A stretch of 64,000 nucleotides of DNA, taken from NCBI GenBank assembly GCA_004570425.1, contig SPQJ01000004.1:62001-126000 (forward strand). The letters are read 5' to 3'. The stretch's first letter is position 1, and every line of letters starts with the position of its first letter. Source of the stretch: Bacillus sp. AZ43. GTDB lineage: Bacteria > Actinomycetota > Actinomycetes > Mycobacteriales > Geodermatophilaceae. The translations under genes were made by a program, and so were the position numbers. Shown in pieces: positions 18,032-26,607 of this stretch. The notes beneath the pieces were generated by a model, which saw nothing but the letters and a program-made list of their open reading frames with translations, made no database searches and had not been told where the DNA came from.

Positions 18032-19113
18032 AGGACGACCACGCTGCGCAGGACCTCACCGGCGTGCATCTTGTGGAACGCGTCCTCGACCTGGTCCAGG
18101 GAGATCGTCTCGCTGACGAAGTCGTCGAGCGGGAAACGGCCCTGCAGGTACAGGTCGACGAGCATCGGGAAGTCGCGGCTGGGCAGGCAGTCGCCGTACC
18201 AGGAGGACTTGATCGCCCCGCCCCGGCCGAAGATCTCGATGGCCGGGAGGGTGATCTCCATGTCCGGGGTCGGGACGCCGACCATGACCACCCGGCCGGC
18301 GAGGTCGCGGGCGTAGAACGCCTGCTCGAAGACCTTCGGGTGGCCGACGGCGTCGATGGCGACGTCCACCCCGAAGCCGCCGGTCAGTCCCTTGATCGCC
18401 TCGACGGCGTCGGTCTGCGACGAGTTCACCGTGTGGGTGGCGCCGAAGCCCTTCGCCCACTCCAGCTTCTTGTCCGAGATGTCGACGGCGATGATCGTCG
18501 TCGCCCCGGCCAGCTTCGCGCCGGCGACCGCGGCGTCACCGACGCCGCCGCAGCCGAAGACGGCGACGCTCTCGCCGCGCTGCACGCCGCCGGTGTTGAT
18601 GGCGGCCCCGACGCCGGCCATCACGCCGCAGCCGAGCAGGCCGGCGGCGGTGGCCGGCGCCCTCGGGTCGACCTTCGTGCACTGACCGGAGTGGACCAGC
18701 GTCTTCTCGGCGAACGCGCCGATGCCCAGGGCCGGCGACAGGACGGTGCCGTCGGTCAGGGTCATCTTCTGCGCGGCGTTGTGCGTGCCGAAGCAGTAGT
18801 GCGGCTGGCCCTTCAGGCAGGCACGGCACTGGCCGCATACCGCGCGCCAGTTGAGGACCACGTAGTCGCCGACCTCGACGTTCGTGACGCCCTCGCCGAC
18901 GGCGGAGACGACGCCGGCCGCCTCGTGGCCGAGCAGGAACGGGAAGTCGTCGTTGATACCGCCCTCGCGGTAGTGCAGGTCGGTGTGGCAGACCCCGCAC
19001 GCCTGGACGTCGACGACCGCCTCACCCGGCCCCGGATCCGGCACGACGATCGTCTCGATGGAGACCGGAGCACCCTTGCCGCGGGCGACGACGCCCTTCA
19101 CCTCGTAGGCCAT
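18028..19113 (-). CDS. mscR: S-(hydroxymethyl)mycothiol dehydrogenase / S-nitrosomycothiol reductase
   Basis: This class III-type zinc alcohol dehydrogenase oxidises the formaldehyde-mycothiol adduct and can reduce S-nitrosomycothiol. The 361-residue protein has catalytic zinc ligands in CGVCHTDLH (C39) and GHE (H62, E63). Structural zinc cysteines are C92, C95, C98 and C106, and the NAD motif is FGCGGVG. The sequence matches mycobacterial MscR. The ATG follows a TAGGCT -10 box (complement of 19120-19125) by 6 nt, implying a leaderless transcript. The downstream hydrolase is coupled by a 4-nt overlap. Its presence marks a mycothiol-using actinomycete. Confidence 0.93.
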   Translation of the reverse strand: MAYEVKGVVARGKGAPVSIETIVVPDPGPGEAVVDVQACGVCHTDLHYREGGINDDFPFLLGHEAAGVVSAVGEGVTNVEVGDYVVLNWRAVCGQCRACLKGQPHYCFGTHNAAQKMTLTDGTVLSPALGIGAFAEKTLVHSGQCTKVDPRAPATAAGLLGCGVMAGVGAAINTGGVQRGESVAVFGCGGVGDAAVAGAKLAGATTIIAVDISDKKLEWAKGFGATHTVNSSQTDAVEAIKGLTGGFGVDVAIDAVGHPKVFEQAFYARDLAGRVVMVGVPTPDMEITLPAIEIFGRGGAIKSSWYGDCLPSRDFPMLVDLYLQGRFPLDDFVSETISLDQVEDAFHKMHAGEVLRSVVVL

Positions 19114-19162
19114 GGTCCGAGCCTAGGGCGCCCTCCTCCGGCGGGCCCGGCGGGTCGCGAGG

Positions 19163-19181
19163 TCGTTTCCCTAGGAAACGA
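19163..19181. promoter_or_regulatory. Palindromic operator-like site between mscR and the OFA transporter
   Basis: TCGTTTCCCTAGGAAACGA is a near-perfect palindrome: 8-bp arms around a 3-nt centre, unusually AT-containing for this region. It lies about 40 bp upstream of the mscR -10 box and 150 bp before the transporter, so it could control either. Confidence 0.35.
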
Positions 19182-19330
19182 GTCGGTCACGCCCGCGATG
19201 CGGATGGGTGTGTGAACGCGCGAGTAACCGCGCACGGACATACCGTCCGACCGGTCGCGATGCACATCACAGCACGCGACCGGGTTGCGCCCGTCCGGGC
19301 ACGACCCTCCCGTCTTCGGAGGTCCGATCC

Positions 19331-20746
19331 GTGGCAGTTCCCGGATTCCTGGCTCGCGAGCGCATCATCGCGAAGCCGGGCTTCAACCGCTGGCTCATCC
19401 CGCCGGCCGCGCTCGCCGTGCACCTGTGCATCGGCCAGGCCTATGCCACGAGCGTCTACAAGACCGCTCTGGTCGCCCACTTCGACACCACGCTCACCGC
19501 GATCGGGATCATCTTCTCGATCGCGATCGTGATGCTCGGCCTGTCGGCCGCCGTCTTCGGCACGTGGGTGGACAGGAACGGCCCCCGCGCCGCCATGTTC
19601 ACCTCCGCCTGCTTCTGGGTGACCGGCTTCCTCGTCGGCTCGCTGGGCATCTACACCGAGCAGCTCTGGCTGCTCTACCTCGGCTACGGCGTCATCGGCG
19701 GCATCGGCCTGGGCATCGGCTACATCTCGCCGGTCTCCACGCTGATCAAGTGGTTCCCCGACCGCCCGGGCCTGGCCACCGGCATGGCGATCATGGGCTT
19801 CGGTGGCGGCGCGCTCATCGCCTCGCCGCTGTCCCGCCAGCTGATGAACTGGTACGACCCGGGCTACGACCCGGCGGTCGCCGGCACCACGCCCAGCGGC
19901 AACGCCGTCGCCGGCCTGTTCCTCACCCTGGCCGCCCTCTACGCCGTCTTCATGCTGTTCGGCGCCTTCATCGTGCGCGTCCCGGCCGACGGCTGGAAGC
20001 CCGCGGGCTTCGACCCGGCCTCGATCAAGCAGAAGGCCCTCGTCACCACCGAGAGCGTCTCGGCGAACAACGCGATCAAGACGCCGCAGTTCTGGCTGCT
20101 GTGGATCGTCCTGTTCTGCAACGTGACCGCGGGCATCGGCATCCTCGAGCAGGCCGCGCCGATGATCCAGGACTTCTTCCGCCAGGGCGAGAGCTCGCTG
20201 GTCGCCGCGTCGACCGCCGCCGGCTTCGTCGGCCTGCTGTCGCTGTTCAACATGGGTGGCCGCTTCGTGTGGTCGTCCACGTCGGACTACATCGGTCGCA
20301 AGCCGATCTACATGGTCTACCTCGGCGTCGGCCTGGTGCTCTACGTCCTGCTGGCCACCGTCGGCAGCACCGCCACCTGGGTGTTCGTGGTCCTGGCCGC
20401 GATCATCCTGTCCTTCTACGGCGGTGGGTTCGCCACGATCCCGGCGTACCTGCGCGACCTGTTCGGCACGTTCCAGGTCGGCGCCATCCACGGCCGGCTG
20501 CTGACCGCGTGGTCGGCCGCCGGCGTGGCCGGCCCGCTCATCGTGAACAGCGTGCTGGACCTCGCCGAGGGCGAGCCCGGCACCCTGGTCGCCGGCGACT
20601 ACCGGCCGGCCCTGTTCATCATGGTCGGCCTGCTCGCCGTCGGGTTCGTCGCCAACCTGCTGGTCAAGCCCGTGGCCGCCAGGTGGCACGAGCCGAAGGC
20701 AGCGACCCCCGCCCCTGCGACCCCGGAAGCGAGCGCCGTCCGATGA
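19331..20746 (+). CDS. OFA (oxalate/formate antiporter) family MFS transporter
   Basis: The 471-residue protein has 12 predicted membrane helices. Family-typical segments are LCIGQAYATSVY in the first helix, GTWVDRNGPRAAMF (the MFS loop 2-3 motif), GIGLGIGYISPVSTLIKWFPDRPGLATG and GRFVWSSTSDYIGRK. OFA proteins exchange small carboxylates such as oxalate and formate. Formate is also the product of the neighbouring mycothiol formaldehyde route, so formate export is a reasonable guess but unproven. The GTG at 19331 follows GGAGGT. The next gene overlaps the stop by 4 nt. Confidence 0.9.
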   Translation: MAVPGFLARERIIAKPGFNRWLIPPAALAVHLCIGQAYATSVYKTALVAHFDTTLTAIGIIFSIAIVMLGLSAAVFGTWVDRNGPRAAMFTSACFWVTGFLVGSLGIYTEQLWLLYLGYGVIGGIGLGIGYISPVSTLIKWFPDRPGLATGMAIMGFGGGALIASPLSRQLMNWYDPGYDPAVAGTTPSGNAVAGLFLTLAALYAVFMLFGAFIVRVPADGWKPAGFDPASIKQKALVTTESVSANNAIKTPQFWLLWIVLFCNVTAGIGILEQAAPMIQDFFRQGESSLVAASTAAGFVGLLSLFNMGGRFVWSSTSDYIGRKPIYMVYLGVGLVLYVLLATVGSTATWVFVVLAAIILSFYGGGFATIPAYLRDLFGTFQVGAIHGRLLTAWSAAGVAGPLIVNSVLDLAEGEPGTLVAGDYRPALFIMVGLLAVGFVANLLVKPVAARWHEPKAATPAPATPEASAVR

Positions 20747-20892
20747 GCTCTCCCGCCACTCCCGGCAACCAGCAGCAGCCCAGCTCCACCCCCGCGGCGC
20801 TCATCGCGTTCGCGTGGACCCTGGTCGGCGTCCCGCTGGCCTACGGGCTGTACCAGACCGTGAAGACGGCGAGTTCCCTCTTCGGCGGCTGA
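20743..20892 (+). CDS. MFS transporter small subunit, 49 aa
   Basis: The ATG overlaps the transporter stop (ATGA). The 49-residue product has a polar Gln/Pro/Ser N-terminus and one membrane helix, ALIAFAWTLVGVPLAYGLYQTV, ending in SLFGG. Small single-span proteins of this form follow OFA transporters in many bacteria and are catalogued as an MFS small subunit, recalled from database annotation. It probably assembles with the large transporter in the membrane. A strong hairpin follows. Confidence 0.8.
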   Translation: MSSPATPGNQQQPSSTPAALIAFAWTLVGVPLAYGLYQTVKTASSLFGG

Positions 20893-20903
20893 TCCACCCC
20901 TCG

Positions 20904-20939
20904 CCGAGCCCCGTCCGCCACCCGGCGGGCGGGGCTCGG
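20904..20939 (+). terminator. Terminator of the OFA transporter operon
   Basis: A 10-bp outer stem (20904-20913 with 20930-20939) and a 5-bp inner stem enclose a short loop, 11 nt after the small-subunit stop. Confidence 0.65.
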
Positions 20940-20948
20940 TGCTGTCCC

Positions 20949-20972
20949 GGGACTGTCGGTGCAGGAAGTCCC
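20949..20972 (-). repeat. 26-nt hairpin repeat, copy 2, after the SCP-like gene
   Basis: The minus strand reads GGGACTTCCTGCACCGACAG then TCCC, beginning at the last base of the stop codon. It differs from the copy after purM (14349-14374) at four positions, and its stem is less perfect. Confidence 0.45.
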
Positions 20973-21349
20973 TAGCGGAGAGGGCTCAGCGGCAGGTTGC
21001 GGGACAGGTCGGCGCGGTTGCCGCTGGCGGTGACCTTCCCCTGCGCCAGCGCCTCGTCCCAGGTCAGCCGCCCCGTCACCAGCCGCAGCCAGGTGGCGGC
21101 GTCGGTCTCGACGACGTTCGGCGGGGTGCCCCGGGTGTGCCGCGGCCCCTCGATGCACTGGACGGCGACGTGCGGGGGCACCCGCACCTCCACCGAGCGG
21201 CCGGGCACCTGCTGGGCCAGCCAGCGGGCGCTGGTCTTCACGGCCGCGCCGACGACCGCCCGCGGCGGCTGCTCGGCCTCGCCGTCGAGCCAGAGCCGGA
21301 CCGGGGCGACCGCGGCCCGCAGGTCGTCGGCCGGGATCGGTGCCGGCAT
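20972..21349 (-). CDS. Sterol-carrier-family protein downstream of purL
   Basis: The 125-residue protein has [48 protein letters not shown] and the C-terminal block [30 protein letters not shown]. The latter resembles the ligand tunnel region of SCP2-like and MDMPI C-terminal domains. A sterol carrier family protein follows purL in many actinomycetes, so the assignment rests on position and family resemblance. The ATG overlaps the purL stop by one base (TGATG). Its link to purine synthesis is unexplained. Confidence 0.82.
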   Translation of the reverse strand: MPAPIPADDLRAAVAPVRLWLDGEAEQPPRAVVGAAVKTSARWLAQQVPGRSVEVRVPPHVAVQCIEGPRHTRGTPPNVVETDAATWLRLVTGRLTWDEALAQGKVTASGNRADLSRNLPLSPLR

Positions 21350-23697
21350 CAGCTGGTGGGGACGGCGCCCGCCGGGACGGTGAGCGGCGTGCTGTGCTCG
21401 GGCCCGCCGAACAGCGCCGGCAGCGTGGCGGTCCAGGCGGCGCGCAGCTCGGCGAGCGGGAGGTCGAGCAGGCCGTCGACGGCGAGGGCGTCGCCACCGG
21501 TCGTCCCCAGCTCGGTCACGGCCACCCCGGCCCACTGGGCCGTCGTCTTCACGCCCCCCGGGTCGGAGGTGGTGACGACGACGCGCCCGGCGGACTCGCT
21601 GAACAGCGCGGTGAAGGGGTCCTCGCCCAGGTGCAGCCGGGCGCCCGTGCCGTGGCGCAGGGCCGACTCGGCCAGGGCCTGCGCCAGGCCGCCGTCGGCG
21701 AGGTCGTGGGCGGAGGTGACCAGCCCCTCGCGGGCCAGCGCCGCCAGCAGCTCGCCCAGCGCCCGCTCGGCGGCCAGGTCGACCGCCGGCGGCTTCCCGC
21801 CGAGGTGCCCGTGGACGACCGACGCCCACGCCGAGCCGCCGAACTCCGGCCGCGTCTCGCCGAGGAGCAGGACCGTCTCCCCCGCCGTCCGCCAGCCGGA
21901 GGGGACCCGCTTCCGGACGTCGTCGTGGACGCCCAGGACGCCGATGACCGGCGTCGGGTTGATCGCGACCTCACCGGTCTGGTTGTAGAGGCTCACGTTT
22001 CCGCCCGTGACCGGCAGCCCGAGCTCGCGGCAGCCGTCGGCCAGGCCGCGGACGGCCTCGGCGAACTGCCACATGACCTCGGGCTCCTCCGGGGAGCCGA
22101 AGTTCAGGCAGTTGGTGACGGCGAGCGGCTTGGCGCCGGAGACGGCGACGTTGCGGTAGGCCTCGGCCAGGTTGAGCTGGGCACCGCTGTACGGGTCGAG
22201 CCGGGCGAAGCGGGCGTTGCCGTCGAGGGAGAGCGCGATGCCGCGGTGGCTGTCCTCGTCGATGCGGACGACGCCGGCGTCCTCGGGCTGGGCGAGCACG
22301 GTGTTGCCGCGCACGTAGCGGTCGTACTGCTCGGTGACCCAGGTCTTGTCCGCGCCGTCCGGGCTGCTGACGACGGCCAGCCAGTGCGCCTGCAGCTCGG
22401 GGCCGGTGCGCGGGCGGGGCAGGTTCGCCGCGTCGTCGGCCTGCAGGGCGTCGAGGTCGGCCGGGCGGGCCATCGGCCGCTCGTAGACCGGCCCCTCGTG
22501 CGCGACGGTGCGCGGCGGGACGTCGACGATCCGCTCGCCGTGCCAGTCGACGGTGAGCCGGTCGCCGTCGGTGACCTCACCGATGACGGTGGCGAGCACG
22601 TCCCACTTGGCGCAGACGGCGAGGAAGGCCTCCACCTTGCCCGGCTCGACGATGGCGCACATGCGCTCCTGCGACTCGCTCATCAGGATCTCGGCCGGCG
22701 TCAGGGTGCTGTCGCGCAGCGGGACGGTGTCGAGGTCGACGTGCATGCCGCCGGTGCCGGCGCTGGCCAGCTCGCTGGTGGCGCAGGAGAGGCCCGCGCC
22801 GCCGAGGTCCTGGATGCCGGTGACGAGGTCCTGGGCGAAGATCTCGAGGCAGGCCTCGATGAGCAGCTTCTCGGTGAACGGGTCGCCGACCTGGACGCTG
22901 GGCCGCTTGGCCGGGCCCTCGGCGTCGAAGGTCTCCGACGCCAGGACGCTCACGCCGCCGATGCCGTCGCCGCCGGTGCGGGCGCCGAAGAGGATCACCT
23001 TGTTGCCGACGCCCTCGGCCTTGGCCAGCCGGACGTCCTCGTGCTTCATCACGCCGACGCACAGCGCGTTGACCAGCGGGTTGCCGGCGTAGCACTCGTC
23101 GAAGAGCAGCTCGCCGCCGATGTTGGGCAGGCCCAGGCAGTTGCCGTAGCCGCCGACCCCGGCGACGACGCCGGGCAGCACGCGCGCGGTGTCGGGGGCG
23201 TCGGCGCGGCCGAAGCGGAGCGAGTCCATGACGGCGACCGGGCGGGCGCCCATGGTGAGGATGTCGCGCACGATGCCGCCCACGCCCGTGGCCGCGCCCT
23301 GGTAGGGCTCCACGTAGCTCGGGTGGTTGTGGCTCTCGACCTTGAACGTGACCGCGTAGCCGTCGCCCACGTCCACGACGCCCGCGTTCTCGCCGATGCC
23401 GACGAGCAGCGCCTCGGACTTCGGCAGGTCGCCGAAGCGGCGGAGGTGGACCTTCGAGCTCTTGTAGGAGCAGTGCTCGCTCCACATGACGCTGTACATC
23501 GCCAGCTCGGCGGTGGTGGGGCGGCGGCCGAGGATGTCCTTGATCCGCAGGTACTCGTCGGTCTTGAGGCCCAGCTCCGCGTAGGGCTGCTCGTCGTCCG
23601 GCGTGCGCGCGGCCAGCTCGACGGTGTCGAGCTGCGTGCTCAGCCGGCCGGGGCCGGTGTCGAGGTCGCTCAGTCCTGCGGCGGCCGACTCGCTCAC
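21349..23697 (-). CDS. purL: Phosphoribosylformylglycinamidine synthase II (small PurL)
   Basis: PurL is the ATP-dependent synthetase subunit converting FGAR to FGAM, working with PurQ (glutaminase) and PurS. The 782-residue length is that of the small PurL class. Motifs include [12 protein letters not shown] near residue 70, [58 protein letters not shown] and the C-terminal [17 protein letters not shown]. It overlaps purQ by 4 nt and the SCP-like gene by 1 nt, forming the tightly coupled unit purS-purQ-purL. Confidence 0.97.
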   Translation of the reverse strand: MSESAAAGLSDLDTGPGRLSTQLDTVELAARTPDDEQPYAELGLKTDEYLRIKDILGRRPTTAELAMYSVMWSEHCSYKSSKVHLRRFGDLPKSEALLVGIGENAGVVDVGDGYAVTFKVESHNHPSYVEPYQGAATGVGGIVRDILTMGARPVAVMDSLRFGRADAPDTARVLPGVVAGVGGYGNCLGLPNIGGELLFDECYAGNPLVNALCVGVMKHEDVRLAKAEGVGNKVILFGARTGGDGIGGVSVLASETFDAEGPAKRPSVQVGDPFTEKLLIEACLEIFAQDLVTGIQDLGGAGLSCATSELASAGTGGMHVDLDTVPLRDSTLTPAEILMSESQERMCAIVEPGKVEAFLAVCAKWDVLATVIGEVTDGDRLTVDWHGERIVDVPPRTVAHEGPVYERPMARPADLDALQADDAANLPRPRTGPELQAHWLAVVSSPDGADKTWVTEQYDRYVRGNTVLAQPEDAGVVRIDEDSHRGIALSLDGNARFARLDPYSGAQLNLAEAYRNVAVSGAKPLAVTNCLNFGSPEEPEVMWQFAEAVRGLADGCRELGLPVTGGNVSLYNQTGEVAINPTPVIGVLGVHDDVRKRVPSGWRTAGETVLLLGETRPEFGGSAWASVVHGHLGGKPPAVDLAAERALGELLAALAREGLVTSAHDLADGGLAQALAESALRHGTGARLHLGEDPFTALFSESAGRVVVTTSDPGGVKTTAQWAGVAVTELGTTGGDALAVDGLLDLPLAELRAAWTATLPALFGGPEHSTPLTVPAGAVPTS

Positions 23698-24365
23698 GCG
23701 TTCACGACCGCCTTCAGGACGCTGGTGAAGAAGCCCAGGCCGTCGGTGCTCGGGCCGGTGAGGTCCTCGACCGCGTGCTCCGGGTGCGGCATGAGGCCGA
23801 CGACCCGGCCGTTCTCGTTCGTGACGCCCGCGATGTCACGGCTGGACCCGTTCGGGTTGCCGTCGACGTAGCGGAACACCACCCGGCCCTCGCCCTCGAG
23901 CCGGTCGAGGTCGGCGTCGGAGCCCACGTAGCGCCCCTCGCCGTTCTTGACCGGGATGACGATCCGCTGGCCGGCCTCGTAGTCCGCCGTCCAGGTGGTG
24001 TCGGCGCGCTCGACCCGCAGCACCTGGTCGCGGTTGCGGAAGTGCAGGTGGCTGTTGCGGGTGAGGGCGCCGGGCAGCAGGCCGGCCTCGCAGAGCACCT
24101 GGAAGCCGTTGCAGATGCCCAGCACCGGCAGACCCTGCCGCGCCGCGGCGACGACGTCCTGCATCAGCGGCGAGCGGGCCGCGATGGCGCCGGCACGCAG
24201 GTAGTCGCCGTAGGAGAAGCCGCCGGGGAGGACGACGGCGTCGACGTCCTTGAGGTCGTGGTCGCCGTGCCACAGCGAGACCGGCTCACCACCGGCCAGG
24301 CGGATCGCCCGCGCGGCGTCGACGTCGTCCAGGGAGCCCGGGAAGGTGATGACACCGATGCGCAC
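23694..24365 (-). CDS. purQ: Phosphoribosylformylglycinamidine synthase I (glutaminase)
   Basis: PurQ releases ammonia from glutamine for PurL. The 223-residue protein is a class I glutamine amidotransferase with [19 protein letters not shown], the nucleophile in [10 protein letters not shown] (Cys) and the catalytic His-Glu in LMPHPEHAV. The GTG at 24365 gives the canonical start [13 protein letters not shown]. The long upstream frame reading into purS is rejected. Only 5 nt separate it from the purS stop, and it overlaps purL by 4 nt. Confidence 0.96.
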   Translation of the reverse strand: MRIGVITFPGSLDDVDAARAIRLAGGEPVSLWHGDHDLKDVDAVVLPGGFSYGDYLRAGAIAARSPLMQDVVAAARQGLPVLGICNGFQVLCEAGLLPGALTRNSHLHFRNRDQVLRVERADTTWTADYEAGQRIVIPVKNGEGRYVGSDADLDRLEGEGRVVFRYVDGNPNGSSRDIAGVTNENGRVVGLMPHPEHAVEDLTGPSTDGLGFFTSVLKAVVNA

Positions 24366-24370
24366 GGTTC

Positions 24371-24610
24371 TCAGTCCTTGGGGAGGTGCAGTTCGACGTC
24401 CTCGATGACCGGGTTGGCCAGCAACGTCTCGGCGATCTGCTTGAGCTCGGCCTCGTCCGGGGTGCCGTCGACCTCGAGGACGAAGTGCTTGCCCTGGCGG
24501 ACGCTGCGGACGCTGTCGTGGCCGAGCCGGCCCAGCGCTCCCAGGACCGCCTGCCCCTGGGGGTCGGAGATCTCCGGCTTGAGGACCACGTCGACGACCA
24601 CCCGGGACAC
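24371..24610 (-). CDS. purS: Phosphoribosylformylglycinamidine synthase subunit PurS
   Basis: The 79-residue PurS bridges PurL and PurQ. It has the family pattern [38 protein letters not shown] and the C-terminal [12 protein letters not shown]. The GTG at 24610 lies 7 nt after a TACGCT -10 box (complement of 24618-24623), so purS is probably the leaderless first gene of purSQL. It is separated from the upstream nuclease gene by one copy of the double-palindrome repeat. Confidence 0.95.
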   Translation of the reverse strand: MSRVVVDVVLKPEISDPQGQAVLGALGRLGHDSVRSVRQGKHFVLEVDGTPDEAELKQIAETLLANPVIEDVELHLPKD

Positions 24611-24675
24611 GCCGACGAGCGTACCGGCCGCGCTGGAGACCCCCGGGTGACCCTGCTCTCCCAGCCCGTGCCGTC

Positions 24676-24739
24676 CCGAGATCACGCGATCTCGGCACTT
24701 CGCGAGCCCTGATGCGCCGAGATCCCGTGATCTCGTCAC
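24676..24739. repeat. Double-palindrome 64-bp repeat, copy A
   Basis: Two palindromic blocks, CCGAGATC-N4-GATCTCGG (24676-24695) and CGAGATC-N4-GATCTCG (24718-24735), flank a spacer containing GCCCTGATG. The unit aligns without gaps to copy B (25675-25738), with 53 of 64 bases identical and the same orientation. The nuclease stop codon lies inside this copy. Confidence 0.85.
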
Positions 24740-25623
24740 GAGCGGAGGGCGGAACGGACCTCGGTCACCATGTCGTCGGGCCGCCCCAGCGCGTCGGCCG
24801 ACGTGTACCGGAGGAGCGTCCACCCCGCCGCCACCACGAGGTTCTGCCGTCGCAGGTCCTTCACGAACACCTCGCGGTCCCGGTGGACCTCGCCGTCGAA
24901 CTCGACCAGCACTCGATGGGCCGGCCAGGCGAAGTCCGCCCGGGCGACGAACGCGCCACGCGCGTCACGCACGACGTGCTGGAGCTCCGGTGCGGGGAGA
25001 CCGCCGACGTGGAAGAGCCAACGGACCACGGACTCCATCGGCGACTCGGCGCGCGGATCGGCGAGGGGCAGCACCTTCCTCGCCCTGGCGCAGCCCCGTC
25101 CTCCCGGATGCCGGCGGAGCTGCTCTGCGAGGTCGGCGGCTCCGGCGAGGCCGCGGACGAGCTGATCCGTGACCGCGAGCAGGGACGGTGGCTCGAGAAC
25201 CGCGGCGAGGTCCCGCCAGGTTCGCGCAGGAGTGGTCACCGGCTGACCACGTCGGTGCGTGCACTCGTCGTCCGTCAGCGAGAGCCGGTGCACGCGGCGG
25301 TCGGCCCTGCTCTCGGCTCGCCCCGGACCGGGGACGATCAGGTCCACCCGCCGGTCGGTCCGGTCCACCAGCGGGATCTCGATCCCCCACAGCGCTGCCG
25401 CGGCGCGGTGACTCGCGACGGCATCAGGTGGCGCCGTCATGAGAACTGCGGCCAGCCACGCATCGACGTCGTCGGTCAGCGACCGCGGCAGGTAGGTGTC
25501 GCGGGAGAGCCGCACGAAACCGCCCGCGCGCAGTTGACGGTCATCGATGCCGGCCGCACGGGCGGCGCTCCTGGTGACCGGACCGGTCAGGCGGACGGCG
25601 GGACGACGCGGCTGTGGCACCAC
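24736..25623 (-). CDS. AbiEi-like N-domain fused to DUF559 (Vsr-fold) nuclease
   Basis: The 295-residue protein has two parts. Residues 1-80 resemble the winged-helix region of type IV AbiEi antitoxins ([27 protein letters not shown]). The C-terminal 110 residues look like a DUF559/Vsr-type PD-(D/E)xK nuclease, with E197 in ESPMES, D230 in RADFAWP, E241 in LVEFDGEVH and the closing strand WTLLRYT. DNA cleavage or binding is inferred from fold only. It lies between purS and purC, where no nuclease is needed. Direct 64-bp palindromic repeats lie on both sides, one overlapping its stop. It may be a selfish or defence element. A paralog is at 56766. Confidence 0.85.
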   Translation of the reverse strand: MVPQPRRPAVRLTGPVTRSAARAAGIDDRQLRAGGFVRLSRDTYLPRSLTDDVDAWLAAVLMTAPPDAVASHRAAAALWGIEIPLVDRTDRRVDLIVPGPGRAESRADRRVHRLSLTDDECTHRRGQPVTTPARTWRDLAAVLEPPSLLAVTDQLVRGLAGAADLAEQLRRHPGGRGCARARKVLPLADPRAESPMESVVRWLFHVGGLPAPELQHVVRDARGAFVARADFAWPAHRVLVEFDGEVHRDREVFVKDLRRQNLVVAAGWTLLRYTSADALGRPDDMVTEVRSALRS

Positions 25624-25674
25624 GGCACCCTCGCGCAGGCGGCTCGTCCCCCGCCCCCGTCGTCCACAGCCCCG

Positions 25675-25738
25675 CCGAGATCACGTGATCTCAGCGGTTC
25701 AGAGGCCCTGATGTGCCGAGATCACGTGATCTCGGCAC
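25675..25738. repeat. Double-palindrome 64-bp repeat, copy B
   Basis: The first block has the 16-bp palindrome GAGATCACGTGATCTC (25677-25692). The second is a perfect 26-bp palindrome (25713-25738) with the same core extended by GTGCC on the left and GGCAC on the right. The spacer again carries GCCCTGATG. The unit begins exactly 999 bp after copy A. Confidence 0.88.
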
Positions 25739-25746
25739 GGGGCGGG

Positions 25747-26607
25747 TCAGGCGAACGCCTGGCCGGTGAGCTGCTCGTAGGCGGTGACGTAGCGCTCGCG
25801 GGTGGCCTCGACGACGTCGGCGGGCAGCTCCGGCGGGGGCGAGACGCGGTCCCAGCCGGACGACGTCAGCCAGTCGCGGACGTACTGCTTGTCGTACGAC
25901 GGCTGCACCGAGCCGGGCGACCACGTCGCGACCGGCCAGAAGCGGGACGAGTCGGGCGTGAGCACCTCGTCGCCCAGCACCAGCCCGCCGGCGGCGTCGA
26001 CGCCGAACTCGAACTTGGTGTCGGCCAGCACGATGCCCGCGCCGGCCGCGATCTCGGCCGCCCGCGAGTACAGCGCCAGGGTCAGGTCCCGCAGCGTCCC
26101 GGCCATCGAGGTGCCGACGGCGGCGACGACGGCGGAGAAGTCGATCGCCTCGTCGTGCTCGCCGACCTCGGCCTTGGTCGACGGGGTGAACACCGGTGAC
26201 GGCAGCCGCGAGCCCTCGACCAGGCCGGCCGGCAGCGCGACGTCGCGGATCGATCCGGTGCGCTGGTACTCGACGGTGCCCGACCCGGACAGGTAGCCGC
26301 GGGCCACGCACTCCACCGGCAGCATCGACAGCCGGCGGACCAGCATCGCCCGGCCCGCGACCGACGCCGGGACGTCGGTGGCCGACAGCAGGTGGTGGGA
26401 CGCCCCGAACTGCTGGAGCACCGGGGTGAGCTGGTCGAACCACCACACCGAGAGCTGCGTGAGCACCCGGCCCTTGTCGGGGATGGGCGTGGGCAGCACG
26501 TGGTCGTAGGCCGAGATCCGGTCCGAGGCGACCAGCAGCAGCCGGTCGTCGCCGGCGTCGTAGATCTCCCGCACCTTGCCGCGGGCGACGAGCGGGAGGT
26601 CGATCAC
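25747..26607 (-). CDS. purC: Phosphoribosylaminoimidazole-succinocarboxamide synthase
   Basis: PurC joins aspartate to CAIR to give SAICAR. The 286-residue protein has GKVREIYDAGDDRLLLVASDRISAYD at the N-terminus, then MLPVECVARGYLSGSG and FTPSTKAEVGEHDE. It ends with LADTKFEFGV, DSSRFWP and PSYDKQYVRDWL. The GTG at 26607 overlaps the purB stop by 4 nt (GTGA); a much longer frame through it is an artefact. The stop lies 9 nt from repeat copy B, so the repeat may also act as its mRNA 3' end. Confidence 0.97.
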   Translation of the reverse strand: MIDLPLVARGKVREIYDAGDDRLLLVASDRISAYDHVLPTPIPDKGRVLTQLSVWWFDQLTPVLQQFGASHHLLSATDVPASVAGRAMLVRRLSMLPVECVARGYLSGSGTVEYQRTGSIRDVALPAGLVEGSRLPSPVFTPSTKAEVGEHDEAIDFSAVVAAVGTSMAGTLRDLTLALYSRAAEIAAGAGIVLADTKFEFGVDAAGGLVLGDEVLTPDSSRFWPVATWSPGSVQPSYDKQYVRDWLTSSGWDRVSPPPELPADVVEATRERYVTAYEQLTGQAFA

